A DNA stretch of 64,000 bases from Chitinophaga sedimenti (GCF_023156195.1 NZ_JAKUKA010000001.1:2666001-2730000); one strand, 5' to 3'. Positions 11,145 to 22,392 are shown, counted from the first letter of the stretch. A program made the numbers and translations. The notes: generated by a model not told the origin, from the letters alone.

Positions 11145-12999
11145 ATGAAATCGAGCATAAAAAAATTAGCTTACTTCCTCCTGCTGCTGGTGTTCGCATC
11201 CTGCAACAAAGATGGCGCGGGCCTGCTGGACAAGGCGGAGTCGGGCGACCTCAACGAGGAAAGAGTATTTGCCAGCGCGAAGTACACGAAAGAGTTCCTG
11301 ACGGACATCTATCGCCGTATTCCCAACAGCTGGGACAATAACGTATACCTGGACGCCACTACAGATGATGGCGAATCGCGTCCTTGGTGGGGATGGGCAA
11401 ACACCGTACACGTGGGCGCGTACAACCCTACCAGCATGCCCGATAAGTTCAAGCGCTGGGCGGACTATTACGCTGCCATCCGCGCCTGTAATCTTTCCTC
11501 AGCAAGATCGATAATGTTCCCATAGATCCGGAGCAATACATGAACACCGAAGCGGTACGTGAGCGTATGAAATATGAAGCCGTGTTGCTGCGTGCTTTCT
11601 TTTACGCGGAACTCGTACGCTGGTATGGTGGCGTGCCGATCATCACTAAAGTGCTGGACCGCGATTCTCCCGAATTGTATTCCGCCCGCGCCAGCCTCGA
11701 AGAGATACAGAAATTCATTGTGGACGAATGCGATCTCGCCGCAGCAAACCTGCCGGCTAAACAAACCGGTATCGACTTTATGCGCGTAACCAGCGGCATG
11801 GCCAAAGCTATCAAGGCGAGGCTCCTGTTGCACCTGGCCAGCCCGCTGTTTAACAGTGCGGCTGCCGGTCCGGCCAGTCCGTGGTCATGGGGCAGCTTCG
11901 ACATCAACCGTTGGAAAGCGGCAGCAGATGCGGCTAAAGCGGTGATCGACCACAAAGATGAAAATGGCGCGCAGGTGTACAGCCTCGTGGTAAGAACAGA
12001 ACCTGCCAACTACTTCGGCACCCGTGTTACTTATCCCGGCTCCATGAAAGCTATGGGCTGGTTCAACGTTTTCATCACCCGTGTAAATACCGAGTATATT
12101 CTCGGCTATGCAAGAAAAGGGTTGACGAATGAGCTGGACAAATGGCAGCTTCCCGGCGCCATGCAACGTACCGGCGACGCCTCTTACACCCTGCCAACCT
12201 ACAACTACGCCGCCGCTTTCGAAACCAAAGACGGCTACCCGGTATACCAGACCGACGAATATGGTAATCCACTGCTGGACGCAAACGGCCAGTTCGTGGT
12301 AAACCCAGCCTCGGGTTTTAATCCGCAGAAGCCTTATGAGAACAGGGATTCCCGCTTCTACCATTCACTGTGGTATAATCAGGCCATGTTCAGCGGTAAC
12401 GTTTTCAATACCTGGAGGGCCGAAGACGGTTCTATGGGCCAGGAATACCTCAACGGTTATGCGCACACAGGATTGTTCCTGCGTAAGTTCACGGACCCGA
12501 AAAACATAACCATCAACAACAGTGGTACACAGGGACAAACAAGTCATAACTTCCCCGTATACCGTTTGGTGGAAATGCTGCTGAACTATGCAGAAGCCAT
12601 GAACGAATTCTTACCTGACGGAGCCGATCGTTCGGACGTGATCCGGTATTGAACCAGATCAGGACCCGCGCCGACATGCCGGATATCGCCACTACCTTCG
12701 GCCGCAATGGCTGGGTAGTAACCAACCAGCAGCAGATGCGTAAATTCATCCGCAACGAGCGCAGGATTGAGCTGGCATTCGAAGATCACCGCTTCTTTGA
12801 CATTCGTCGCTGGGTAATTGGTGAGCAAACACAGAAAACCGTGTATGAACATGATGTACTGAAAAAACCGGACGGTTCTTTTGTGTACAGCATCAGGGTT
12901 TGGGAAAGAAGGGTGTTCCAGCAGAAACACAACCTGCTGCCCATCCCCCAATCTGAAGTAAACAACAATCCGAACATGCAGCAGAATCCAGGCTGGTAA
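11145..12999 (+). CDS. SusD/RagB-family surface lipoprotein (two frame breaks)
   Basis: A lipoprotein signal peptide (LLLLVFASC) precedes a SusD fold of about 618 residues. Frame breaks at the T run 11494-11496 and at G 12640 are each repaired by one base. The repairs give ACNLFLSKIDNVPIDPEQY and SDVDPVLNQIRTRADMPD. The C-terminal FIRNERRIELAFEDHRFFDIRRW block is nearly identical in pattern to that of the SusD gene at 6236, which supports duplication of a SusC/SusD pair. It presumably binds the same or a related ligand at the cell surface with the SusC at 8049. Confidence 0.87.
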
Positions 13000-13001
13000 A
13001 T

Positions 13002-13418
13002 ATGAACACCATGAGAAACATCTTTTTAATATTAGCCGCGGTGCTGCTGGGCTTTTCCAGTTGCAAAAAGGATAACTTCTTCGATAAATTTCCGCCGGAA
13101 GTATTGTACTACCGCGGTACAGCCGTGGAAAATCCCGATTTTGTAACCACCACCCTGGCCACCGGCGTAAACACCTGGACGGTGAAAGCCCGCGTAAGCG
13201 CACCGGTAAAACTGAAGGAAATTAAATTGTATAAAACCGTAGCAGGCGGTCCGGAAGAGTTGCTGGAAACGTACAACGAATTCAGCCTTACTCCTACTGT
13301 GTATAACGTAAACTATGCCCTAACCGGCATTACCACGGAAACTACGGTACGGATACTCGCTACCGACTTAGACGGGAAGCCTACCAGCAGAACGTTTGTC
13401 ATAAAAGTAACACCTTAA
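13002..13418 (+). CDS. Small lipoprotein of the SusC/SusD operon, unknown function
   Basis: An intact protein of 138 residues (135 from the alternative ATG at 13011). It has a lipoprotein signal peptide with lipobox-like GFSSC, followed by about 110 residues of beta-rich sequence. This resembles one Ig-like or SusE/F-like sandwich, but I cannot assign a family. It starts 2 nt after the SusD stop and is the last gene before a bidirectional terminator. Position suggests an outer-membrane surface protein that helps bind the ligand of the two SusC/SusD pairs; that role is inference. Confidence 0.7.
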   Translation: MNTMRNIFLILAAVLLGFSSCKKDNFFDKFPPEVLYYRGTAVENPDFVTTTLATGVNTWTVKARVSAPVKLKEIKLYKTVAGGPEELLETYNEFSLTPTVYNVNYALTGITTETTVRILATDLDGKPTSRTFVIKVTP

Positions 13419-13420
13419 CC

Positions 13421-13457
13421 ATTAAAAAGGCCGGCTCACAAAGCCGGCCTTTTTAAT
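13421..13457. terminator. Bidirectional intrinsic terminator
   Basis: A perfect 16-bp stem (attaaaaaggccggct / agccggcctttttaat) with a 5-nt loop. A T run follows in each direction. It closes the tandem SusC/SusD operon on the plus strand and overlaps the stop of the minus-strand cupin gene. Confidence 0.9.
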
Positions 13458-13944
13458 GCCCCCAATGCAGCTGTTCACCGGTAACCGGATCCTTATCCGG
13501 AAGCGGCAGCAAAGCTATATTTTTCAACGCACCCGGCCGTTCGCTCGGCGCGCCATAATTCAGGTCGAACTTACGATTGTCCGCATAGCCCCCAATCACA
13601 TCCACATCCCGCTCCGACCCCAGGTTCTTATGCGCCACCCCGGCGGGCATAACCACCACGTCCGTTTTCCTTATGGTCAGCACCACCCCACTATGCCCGC
13701 CTATCTGCAGGTCTGTCCGCCCTTCTATGATGGCCAGCACTTCGTGGGCCGTACTGTGGTAATGATGATACGTAAAGATGCCGCCCCGCCAATTATTTCC
13801 CCAGCCATGGCGGTGGAGCAGGCGTTTTACATGGAGGGCAGAAAAGAAGACGGGCAGCTGGAGCGCCCTTTCGAAATGTAATACAGGCAGGGGGCTGTTG
13901 GGGAACAGGCCGTCGTCCTGCAGGAAGTAACGTTTCGGGTCCAT
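13453..13944 (-). CDS. Cupin-domain protein, YjlB-like
   Basis: An intact 163-residue protein with one cupin barrel. The first cupin motif is visible as YHHYHSTAHEVLAII-EG (metal-ligand His residues and Glu), and the second as MPAGVAHKNLG with the third His. The order and length match the YjlB-like cupins of Bacillus and others, whose substrate is not established. No signal peptide is seen, so it should be cytoplasmic. The start lies 25 nt downstream of the unknown protein gene at 13970-14650, so the two probably form one transcript. The 3' end runs into the shared terminator. Confidence 0.75.
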   Translation of the reverse strand: MDPKRYFLQDDGLFPNSPLPVLHFERALQLPVFFSALHVKRLLHRHGWGNNWRGGIFTYHHYHSTAHEVLAIIEGRTDLQIGGHSGVVLTIRKTDVVVMPAGVAHKNLGSERDVDVIGGYADNRKFDLNYGAPSERPGALKNIALLPLPDKDPVTGEQLHWGH

Positions 13945-13969
13945 GAGGGGTTTATAGCAAGAAGTGTTC

Positions 13970-14650
13970 CTATTGGTATAGGGACTGTACTTCTGCCATC
14001 AATTTATCAACGGCGGCTTTGTCTGCATTCGGGCCGGTGAGAGCGATAATGGCATCGAAAAGAGCAAAGACACGGTCGGGTTTAGTGTGTTCGGAGGCGT
14101 TTTTGTGAATATCTACACGCTTTCCGTCGATGATCATGGAGATGATACGGCCCGTTCCGTCAAGCGTAAACCATCCCGGATAGGGCAATCTGACTTCAGC
14201 CACGATAAGTTTTACCAGCTCAAACAGTTGATCACCTGAATGTTTTTCCAGCACCCCTTCCGACAGCATACCGGGAATAGTTGTAAGTGCCCGATCCTTA
14301 TCATATCTGAGCCAGTAATTTTCCTCGAGGATGTAATACTTGAGGGAATATGCTCCTTCGCCCGCCTCCACCATTAATATACTTTCCGCCGTAAAAGAAG
14401 GCACTGTCATAAAATACAACTGGCCTTCTTTCAGCTTGTTGAAGCCGAGCAAGGTGTTAAGCCTATCATGGTAACATGCTAACCAATCCATTCCAGATGC
14501 GGTTTCATAAGGCTCGAAGTAATCATTATGCTCCATACGCTCCTTGTACTGAACGTATTGGTGATTAAAAGCCTGTAACTTTTCGGGAGTATCTAACTTT
14601 CCTGAAAAAGTTTCATAGTTACGTTTAAAACGCTCGTAGTCGACTTCCAT
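13970..14650 (-). CDS. Hypothetical protein, 226 aa
   Basis: I do not recognise this family. It is an intact, soluble, acidic-looking protein with no signal peptide or membrane segment. The N-terminal 60 residues look helical and charged (FKRNYETF, QYVQYKERMEHNDYF). The centre is aromatic-rich (YYILEENYWLRYDKD) and the end is helical. It is followed on the same strand, 25 nt on, by the cupin gene. It starts 47 nt from the divergent beta-lactamase gene. Confidence 0.65.
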   Translation of the reverse strand: MEVDYERFKRNYETFSGKLDTPEKLQAFNHQYVQYKERMEHNDYFEPYETASGMDWLACYHDRLNTLLGFNKLKEGQLYFMTVPSFTAESILMVEAGEGAYSLKYYILEENYWLRYDKDRALTTIPGMLSEGVLEKHSGDQLFELVKLIVAEVRLPYPGWFTLDGTGRIISMIIDGKRVDIHKNASEHTKPDRVFALFDAIIALTGPNADKAAVDKLMAEVQSLYQ

Positions 14651-14697
14651 ACCTCCAAAATACTAAATATTTATCCATCACTCTTTATCTTAGTAAG

Positions 14698-15489
14698 ATG
14701 ATGCGTTACCTGATCATCCTGCTACTCTGTAGTTTTTCCGCCGCTGCCCAGATCAACACCAATATATTTAAACAACACGGCGTAACCGGCAGCACCACCA
14801 TTTACGACTATCAAACTAAAAATGGCTATACAGCGACAGCTGGACGCGCAACGCGCCATGTAACCCGCATCTACCTTCAAAATCATCAACCTGTTAATAG
14901 GACTGGAAACAAAAACGATAAAGGACGAAAACGCGATCATTCACTGGCCGGGAAAAACGGACACTACGCTGTACGGCTATCGTCCCGATATCTATAAAAA
15001 CATCAGCATAAAAGAAGCCTTTGAAGTGTCTGCCGGATGGGCTTTTATAGAGATGGCCAAAAACATCCCCCGCAAAACCTACCTGTCTTACCTGCGCCGC
15101 TCTGTCTATGGCAACCTTGACCTGAGCGAAAAGGGCGACGACTTCTGGAACTTCGGCCCCATGAAAGTAACACCGCAGCAACAGGTCGCGTTCCTGGTTA
15201 AAGTGTATGAGCACAAAACGATCTTCTCCCGCCGTAATACGGACATTTTAAACGGGTGATGATCACGTCGCAAAAGCCGGGTATTACCGTACGCTCCAAA
15301 ACCGGCTGGACGCGCACCGAAGGCCGGCACATTGGCTGGTGGACGGGGTACATGGAGCATCAAGGGAACGTGTACTTTTTCTGTACGCGGATTATGATGC
15401 CTTTGGGGCGTAATACGGACGGTTTCGGGAAGGCGCGGAAGTTGATTACGGCGGAGGTATTGAAGGCGCTGTATGGGGTGGAAATATGA
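14698..15489 (+). CDS. Class D (OXA-type) beta-lactamase (three frame breaks)
   Basis: After a signal peptide (LIILLLCSFSAAAQ), the three class D active-site regions can be read once three single-base losses are allowed for: A run 14818-14822, C run 14864-14866 and A run 15250-15252. The repaired protein shows PASTFK near residue 59 with the nucleophile Ser and Lys. It also shows SAGWAF where the SxV motif usually lies, YGN near residue 138, KTGW near residue 201 and a downstream WWTGY. The length of about 264 residues fits the family. It would act in the periplasm on beta-lactams by an acyl-enzyme route. The motif call is firm, but activity and spectrum cannot be read. No mobile element flanks it, so it is probably a resident gene. 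Confidence 0.87.
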
Positions 15490-15552
15490 TACGCTTAATA
15501 TTCACATAACACTGCCTCCCTATTTTTACACCCGTTCAGCCACACGCAAACT

Positions 15553-16109
15553 ATGCCACTCATTCAGCATACATCCGGCTTCGAGGCGTCGGTGCAGGTT
15601 TATTGGGACAAACTACTGTCCATCGCCGTTGCAAAAACGAATGCGCACGACGCGTTCGACATCGTGCAGGACGTGCTAATGGCCGCATGGGAAAAGTGGG
15701 ACGAACTACCGAAAGACGAGGAACTGGAGTTTTATCTCCTGAATGCCCTCAAATACCGCATCTTCAACTACTACCGCAGTGCGGGGCGCTATAATGCCCA
15801 CCTGAAGCGGCTCGAAGACATGCTTACCGACACCATCGGGGATGTATCCGGCATCGAAACGGAAGAACTTATGGAAGCAGTGCTCAACGAAGCCATTCAC
15901 GCACTTTCCCCCATCAGCAGAAATTATTCGTCCTCCGGCTGCGGCATCATTACTCCTATAAGAAAATAGCTTCCGAGCTCGATATTGCCCCCGGCTCTGC
16001 CCGCGTACTGTACTCCCGCGCGCTGGAGCAGGTGAAGGACCACATCCGCGCCAATCCTGCTTTAACGGCTCACCTGGTATGCACCATGGTGTTGTTCACA
16101 ATTCCTTAA
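15553..16109 (+). CDS. ECF-type RNA polymerase sigma factor (frame break)
   Basis: Sigma region 2 is visible as FDIVQDVLMAAWEKWDEL and NALKYRIFNYYRS; region 4 follows after the break as LSPHQQKLFVLRLRHHYSYKKIASELDIAPGSARVLYSRALEQV. The break lies in the five-C run 15908-15912; one more C restores about 185 residues ending at 16109. It is the first gene of a sigma/FecR/SusC/SusD unit and should direct transcription of that unit when the FecR-like anti-sigma, signalled by the SusC STN domain, releases it. Confidence 0.87.
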
Positions 16110-16155
16110 CCTGAAACGGGTTAACATTTCTTTTTTACCGGGTATTCTTATATGT

Positions 16156-17119
16156 ATGGCATCACAACAATACCCGAAAGCGAAGGCGTTACTCGACAAA
16201 TTTCATGCAGGCAAATGCACGCCCGAAGAACTGGCGTTGCTCAATAGCTGGTATGATGGCATTCGCAGCGAAGTCGAAGTGGAGAACATGCTGGCGCAAC
16301 GGGAGCGCTTCCTGGCGGCCTTCCGTCAGCAGGTGGCCCATCAACACAAATCCAATATCAGGCCTTTCATATGGAAATGGTCAGCCGCAGCGGCCGTGTT
16401 ACTGCTGGCAGGCAGCGTTTATTTTTTAGGTGGATATCATAAAGCGGCCCCGCCGGCCAATACGGCAGCAGCGGTGGAAAACATCTTCCGGGTCAGAAAC
16501 ACCAGCAACGTTATTAAGAAAGTGGTATTGCCGGACAGTTCCGTGATCTGGATGAACGCCAATGCCACATTGAGCTTCAGGGAAGATGCCGGCAATAAAA
16601 CACGCCAGGTATCATTCCAGGGGGAAGGTTACTTTGAGGTAAACCGCAGCGCCCAATCACCTTTGTGATCGTGACCCGCGACCTGGTCGTAAACGTGCTG
16701 GGTACCTCCTTTAACCTGGAAGCCTATCCCGAAGAAAAAATGACGCGCGTATCGCTGACGTCGGGCAAGGTACAGGTGGCGCCCAAACAGAACAATTTCA
16801 CTAAAACTATACTCGAGCCGGGACAGGCAGCTTCTTATTTCCGGGAAGACAGTCTGCTTGCTACTTATTCGATTGACACTACGCTCACGGCAGCCTGGAT
16901 GCAAGGCGGCTTTACCGCTAACCAGCTGACCGTGAAAGACGCCTTTACCAGACTTTGTGAACGCAGCGGTTATGAGCTGAATTGGGAAAATGAACGCCAT
17001 CTTCAAAAAGAATTACGATCAACTTTCCAAAACAAACTTTTGTGCAGACACTCGATGACCTCTGCTACATGACTCGTAAAAAATATAGGATCAGTAATAG
17101 GATTGTAACCATTTTTTAA
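16156..17119 (+). CDS. FecR-family anti-sigma factor (two frame breaks)
   Basis: A cytoplasmic N-terminal helical segment is followed by one membrane helix (about residues 75-92, AAAVLLLAGSVYFLGGY) and a periplasmic FecR domain with VVLPDSSVIWMNANATLSF and GEGYFEVN. The C-terminal part (LTAAWMQGGFTANQLTVKDAF) is the usual STN-like DUF4974 region. Frame changes at 16660-16664 and in the A run 17005-17009 are each repaired by one base, giving SPFVIVTRDLVVNVLGTSF and LQKRITINFPKQTF. The protein then ends at 17119, about 320 residues. It would hold the sigma factor encoded just upstream and respond to the SusC encoded just downstream. Confidence 0.86.
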
Positions 17120-17159
17120 AAAACAGGGATGACGACCCATCTCTGAAAATCGCTAAACC

Positions 17160-20100
17160 ATGAACAGAACTTTTACACCCGCGGGTACCCCCGGGAGGGG
17201 CCGTACTATGCCTGTCACCAAACGCCTGCTGCTATTCGGTTGCGCCCTGTTGGTAGCCTCCGTTGGTTACGCACAGCAGCGTGAACTGACCGAGAAAGTT
17301 AAACTTGACATTTCGTCGGCGCCCTTATCCACCGTGTTAAAAGCGCTCGACAAACAAAGTCATTATTCCTTCAGCTTTATCAGTGAAGATTTTGACAAGA
17401 TTACCGTACGTGACTTCCATGCCAACAACATCTCCCTCGGCGAGGCGCTGGCTATCCTGGAAAAATCAGCGGGCATTGAGTTCAGCGTGCGCAACAACGC
17501 TATTATCTTCCGCAAAGCGGCAGAAAAGCCGACAGTAGCGGCTGAAGCAACGCCTATTACCGGTCGCGTTACCATGGCGGAAAGCAACGAGCCTATTCCC
17601 GGCGTAAGCGTATGGCAGAAAGGCACCGCTAACCGTGTTATCACCAATGAAAAAGGTGAGTACAGTCTCCCGGGCGGCGACGAAAATGCCACCCTGGTAT
17701 TCAGCTTCGTAGGTTTCGAAACAAAGGAGATCAGGGCGAACGACCCGGCTGTTGCCGAAGTAGCGCTTAAATCTACCCGCGAATCATTGAACGAGATCGT
17801 GGTACTCGGTTACGGTAAAGCCAAAAAAGGCGACCTGTCTGCCGCAGTAGCCACTGTTCCGGACATGGACCAGGTAAAAAGCCGTCCCGTACTGAACGTG
17901 AACGCGATGATCCAGGGTAAAGTACCCGGTGTTACCGTCATCAGCAATGGTGGTCACCCTAACTCCACTCCACGCGTAGTGATCCGCGGTATCGGCTCAC
18001 GCAGCTCGGAAAACGTATTGTACGTGGTAGATGGTGTACCCGGTGCTCCCTATAACCCGGCCGACATCGAGAGCATCACCGTACTGAAAGACGCGGCTTC
18101 CGCGGCGATTTACGGCGCTTTCTCCGGCTCCGCAGGTGTAATACTCATTACGACCCGCCAGGCCAAACAAGGTAAACCAGGGATCGAATACAACACCTTC
18201 GTGGGCATGAAGCAGGCGTGGAGAACACCGCAATCGCTGACCGCTACGGAAGAAGCCAAAGTATCCAACCTGGCTTATACGAATGCCGGCCTCACTCCCC
18301 TCAGCGGTTGGGACGCCACGGTAAACCCGTATGCGCAGGTAACCCGCACCGACTGGGTAGACGAAGTGTTCCGTACCGGCATGATCCAGCGTCATACGGT
18401 GAGTGTAAACGCCGGTAACGAAAAATTCTCTACACTTTTAACGGGTCGTTACGAGAATGAAGAAGGCACTTTGCTGAACACTTACAACAAAAACGTTTCC
18501 CTGCGCTTCAACGCGAACTACCAGTTTACGGATAAGATCAGACTGCGCCAGGATGTATTTTTCAACAATAACGACAACCGTGGTACAGAAACCGCCAGCG
18601 GTTACAGCGGTGTGATCCTCTCAGCGATCTATATGCCCCGCTCTGCCTCCGTTTATTATGAAGACGGCAGCTTTGGCGGTGTAGGTCCGCGCGAGTCGGA
18701 TTACCTGGGCATTCATGGCGACGCCATCAACCCGGTAGCTACTTTGCTGCGTAATAAGCCTTATAATAAAAGCAACGATCTGCAGTCCGTTACGGAAGTA
18801 AACGTAGCCGATATTGTAAAAGGCCTGAGCTTCCTCTCCCGCTTCTCTTACCGCCAAAGCAATTCGCTCTGGAAGAATTTTGAACCGAGAAGGACCGAGC
18901 CGGGTAAACCTAATAACCAGAACACCCTCTCTTATTCCACCGGTAAAAGCTACCACTGGATCTGGGAAAACACCCTTAACTACGAGCGCGTTTTCGGTAA
19001 ACACAACATCGGCGCCATGGCGTCTATGACTGCACAACAGAATGGCAGCCGGTCTTTCAGCGCTGCTGCGAGAGGTTTGGAGAATGAGGAAGAATGGGCA
19101 CAGTTCTTTGTAAACGCTTCTGTGTTTGACCAGAACCGTCCGGGTGACGGCGAATCGAAAGACCGTAACCTGTCGTATGTAGGCCGCGTAGCTTATAGCT
19201 GGGCCGATCGTTACTTCATTACCGGTAGCTATCGTTATGATATCGCCAGCCGCCTGCCACTGGACAACCGCGGTAAAGGTTTGCCAGGCGTCACCGGTGC
19301 ATGGAAAATCAGTTCAGAACCTTTCTTTCATGTTCGTGGTGTAGACCTGCTGAAAGTGCGCGCCAGCTGGGGCCGCATCGGCAACCTCGGATCTATTCCG
19401 TTGGCTTACGGTTATCCCAAGCTGAGCTCCAACACCACCTACCAGGTAGGCGAAACAAGTCCGCAGAGCACCGCGCTGTACATGGCTGCCCGCAACAACC
19501 CGAACCTTTCATGGGAAACTTCGGAGCAAACCGACCTGGGTATCGACATCTCCCTGCTGAAGAATCGCCTGAGCATTACGGCCGATTATTTCGATAAAAC
19601 CACTTTTGACCTGATCACCACGCAAACGCTGAACTGGACGAATACCTTTGGTTACGGCGCGCCGTTGATCAACCAGGGCCGCATCAGCAATAAAGGTTAC
19701 GAGGTAAGTGCTTCCTGGAAAGACATGATCGGTAAAGTTGGTTACGGCATCGGCGGCAACTTCGCCACCTTGAAAAACAATGTGGAATACATTGATGGCA
19801 ACGCTTCTTCGGCCTGGACAGATGGCGATGTATGGAGAGGGGTGTTAAATCCTTACCGTTCTATCGTTGGTCAGCCTATTTATTCTTACTGGCTGGTAAA
19901 ATCTGCCGGTATTTTCCAGACAGATGCGGAAGCTGCCGCCTATGTTGATAAAAACGGCGGTCGTATTCAGCCTGAAGCAAAAGCAGGTGATATCAAATTC
20001 ATCGATAAAGATGGTAATGGTAAGATTAATGACGGTGACCGTTATTACATGGGCAGCGCGTTCCCGAAAGTTACCTATGCTTTCAATGGCAGCGTAAACT

Positions 20101-20538
20101 GGAACAACTTTGACCTGGCCCTCTTCTTCCAGGGCGTAAGTGGTGCGAAACTGTTCCACGCATTTAAACAGTCTACCCTCAACGGTGCAGAACAAGGTTA
20201 CAACCGCTGGAACAAGATCCCCGGATGCGTGGTCACCCACCAACACCGGTTCCGACATTCCGAAAATCTCCGCCAGCGACCGCAATAAAAACTTCCAGAC
20301 TACTTCCGACTGGTATCTTGAAAGCGGTAACTACCTGCGCCTGAAAAACGTGCTGATCGGTTACACCTTTAAAAAGATGCCCCGGAACACTGGTCTGCGC
20401 GTATACGTTAGCGGCGACAACCTGCTCACCTTTACCAAATACAGCGGCATGGACCCCGAAGTAGGCGGCATGGGCATGGACGGCGGACAGTTCCCGATCT
20501 CCCGTGTATATTCTGTTGGCGCTAAACTTAATTTCTAA
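17160..20538 (+). CDS. SusC/RagA-family transporter with STN signalling domain (frame break)
   Basis: About 1126 residues. A signal peptide (RLLLFGCALLVASVGYAQ) is followed by an STN domain (KVKLDISSAPLSTVLKALDKQ), a CarboxypepD_reg domain (ITGRVTMAESNEPIPGVSV), the TonB plug (VLKDAASAAIYGAFSGSAGVILITT) and the barrel. The ATG at 17160 adds 16 residues before the MPVTK start at 17208; either may be used. The frame changes near 20219-20222, where one C too many is present; removing it gives NKIPDAWSPTNTGSD. The STN domain fits signalling through the neighbouring FecR/sigma pair. Unlike the two other sigma-linked loci here, no stem-loop lies between fecR and this gene. Confidence 0.9.
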
Positions 20539-20558
20539 GCTATTAACGATCGTAAACC

Positions 20559-22142
20559 ATGAAACAGCAATTCTTTTACATATTAGCGATGGCAGCCGGA
20601 CTTACCTCCTGCTCCAAAAACTGGGTAGATACTAAACCGACAGGAGAGCCTACCACCGCATTCTTCTGGAAAAGCGACGAAGACCTTGAAAAAGCTACCG
20701 CTGCGCTGTACGTGCCCATGAAAACGAATCCACCTGGGGCCGCGACCTGTTCTGGATACAGGATGCGAGCGACGACCTGGTAGTGGGCAGGGTAAAAGCT
20801 GACGGCGAGAACATTAAAAACTTTATCCCTTCCGGCCGTGAAGGTTACCTCACCGGTGGCTGGAACGATTTGTACTGGATGCTGAACAAAGCCAACCAGG
20901 CGATCGAAGGCATTCCTAAATCGGTAAACGTATCCGAAGCGGTAAAGAACCGTTCTCTCGGGGAGGCTTACTTCATGCGTGGTTTCGCCCATTTCTGGAT
21001 CGCTTACATCTGGGGACATAAAGACCCGGGGCGTTCCATTCGATGGTCCGGAGAACGCCGGTTATGGTGAGCGCATTGCGCCGCAGTTAAAATCAGTGAC
21101 AGACAACTATGCACAGGTAGTGAGCGACCTCGAAAAAGCGGCAGAACTGCTGCCCTTCTTCGAAACCTATGGCGCTAACGACCGGGGCCGTGCGCACAAA
21201 GCAGCTGCATGGGGTTACATGGTAAAAGCATATGCTTACTGGGCGCAGTACGATGCCAGCAAATGGGCCTTAATTCCCGCACTGGCCGACAAGATCAAAA
21301 CCGAAGGCAAACGCGCACTGATCGACGGTAAAGCCAGCGCAAAAGAGAACTACCGTGCTGTATTCAGCATCGCCAACAACTGGAGTTCGGAGTATATCTG
21401 GTCGGTTACTTCCGGCGCACAAGGTGGTTCTGAATTTCCCGGTGTAATTCTCGAAAACAAGGGCTGGGGCATTTATAATGGCTGGGGCTACTTCCAACCT
21501 ACGGAAGAACTGTACGAAGAGTACGAAGCTACAGATCCCCGCCGCGAGGTGACGATCCTGAAGTTCGGCGACAAATTCACCTACTTTGGCGTAGAGCGTT
21601 CCTACTTCTCCACCAACAGCTTGTCCGGTTTCCAGATCAACAAATACATGGAGCCGTACAGCTATGGCACCGACGAAAAAGCCGGCACCAATACGAAGAT
21701 CAACTCCAACGGCGACTACCCTACCACCGCATTGAACCTGCCGCTGATGCGTTATGCAGAGATCCTGCTCTTTAAAGCAGAAGCCCTGATCCAGACAGGA
21801 CAAAACGGCGCAGGCCCATTGAACGAGGTAAGAGCCCGCGTAGGCCTTGGCCCTATCGCCAATCCAACCATGGCCGACCTGAAGCACGAGCGCCGTTGCG
21901 AACTGGCCTGCGAGTGGACCGACCGTTTACAGGACCTGAAACGCTGGGGCGATTATGCAAAGATCAACGCGCCGTTACACGGCCGTTCGCATGCAGTAGC
22001 CAATGATCCCGCTTCTCCCTATACCATTAAAGAGATATGGCCGGCACGTAAGTTCGATCCTACGAAACACATGGCATGGCCGATCAGCCCGGACGAAATA
22101 TCCCGGAGCAACAATGCTTACAAACAAACACCAGGTTGGTAA
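20559..22142 (+). CDS. SusD/RagB-family surface lipoprotein (two frame breaks)
   Basis: A lipoprotein signal (ILAMAAGLTSC) leads a SusD fold of about 527 residues. The A run at 20721-20724 lacks a base; adding one gives KNESTWGRDLFWIQDASDDLV. The G run at 21028-21031 has one too many; removing one gives KDPGVPFDGPENAGYGE. The middle has YFMRGFAHFWIAYIWG and the end has LKHERRCELACEWTDRLQDLKRW, both typical of the family. It pairs with the SusC at 17160 and is the last gene of this unit, closed by a terminator 25 nt later. Confidence 0.87.
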
Positions 22143-22166
22143 TAGTTATTATAGATTGGATTTGAT

Positions 22167-22194
22167 GGGCTGGCCTTCGGGCTGGCCCTTTTTT
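22167..22194 (+). terminator. Intrinsic terminator with UUCG loop
   Basis: A 9-bp stem (with two G-U pairs) closes a TTCG tetraloop at 22167-22188. It is followed by six T. It lies 25 nt after the SusD stop and ends the sigma/FecR/SusC/SusD unit. Confidence 0.82.
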
Positions 22195-22256
22195 ATTGCG
22201 GGAAAAGACCGTCATCTCAGGGATTATCGAATAGCGGGGAGTGAGACCCGGTTGGG

Positions 22257-22392
22257 CATCTTTTAAGCATCCTTCGTTCATCCTAGGTTCATCCTAGGTT
22301 CAACCTAGGTTCATTCTAGGCTCGTGAACCTAGTTCGAACCTAAATTAAACGAAGGATCAACGTAAGATGAACGAAGGATGCTTAAAAGATG
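22257..22392. repeat. 136-bp inverted repeat built of 11-nt units
   Basis: Each arm is 64 nt: a 20-nt outer part (catcttttaagcatccttcg) that is identical between arms, then four 11-nt units related to TTCATCCTAGG. The arms meet at an 8-nt centre (22321-22328). The outer 26 nt pair perfectly; the inner units pair imperfectly, in exact register. It lies in the convergent gap between the SusD gene and the phosphatase gene, between their terminators. See findings. Confidence 0.85.

Noticed and set aside
6236..12999. Mass pseudogene formation or programmed frameshifting in SusC/SusD genes
   Set aside because: Breaks occur in unrelated families across the whole window, including ppc and dnaE2, at varied short runs with no common slippery heptamer or downstream structure.
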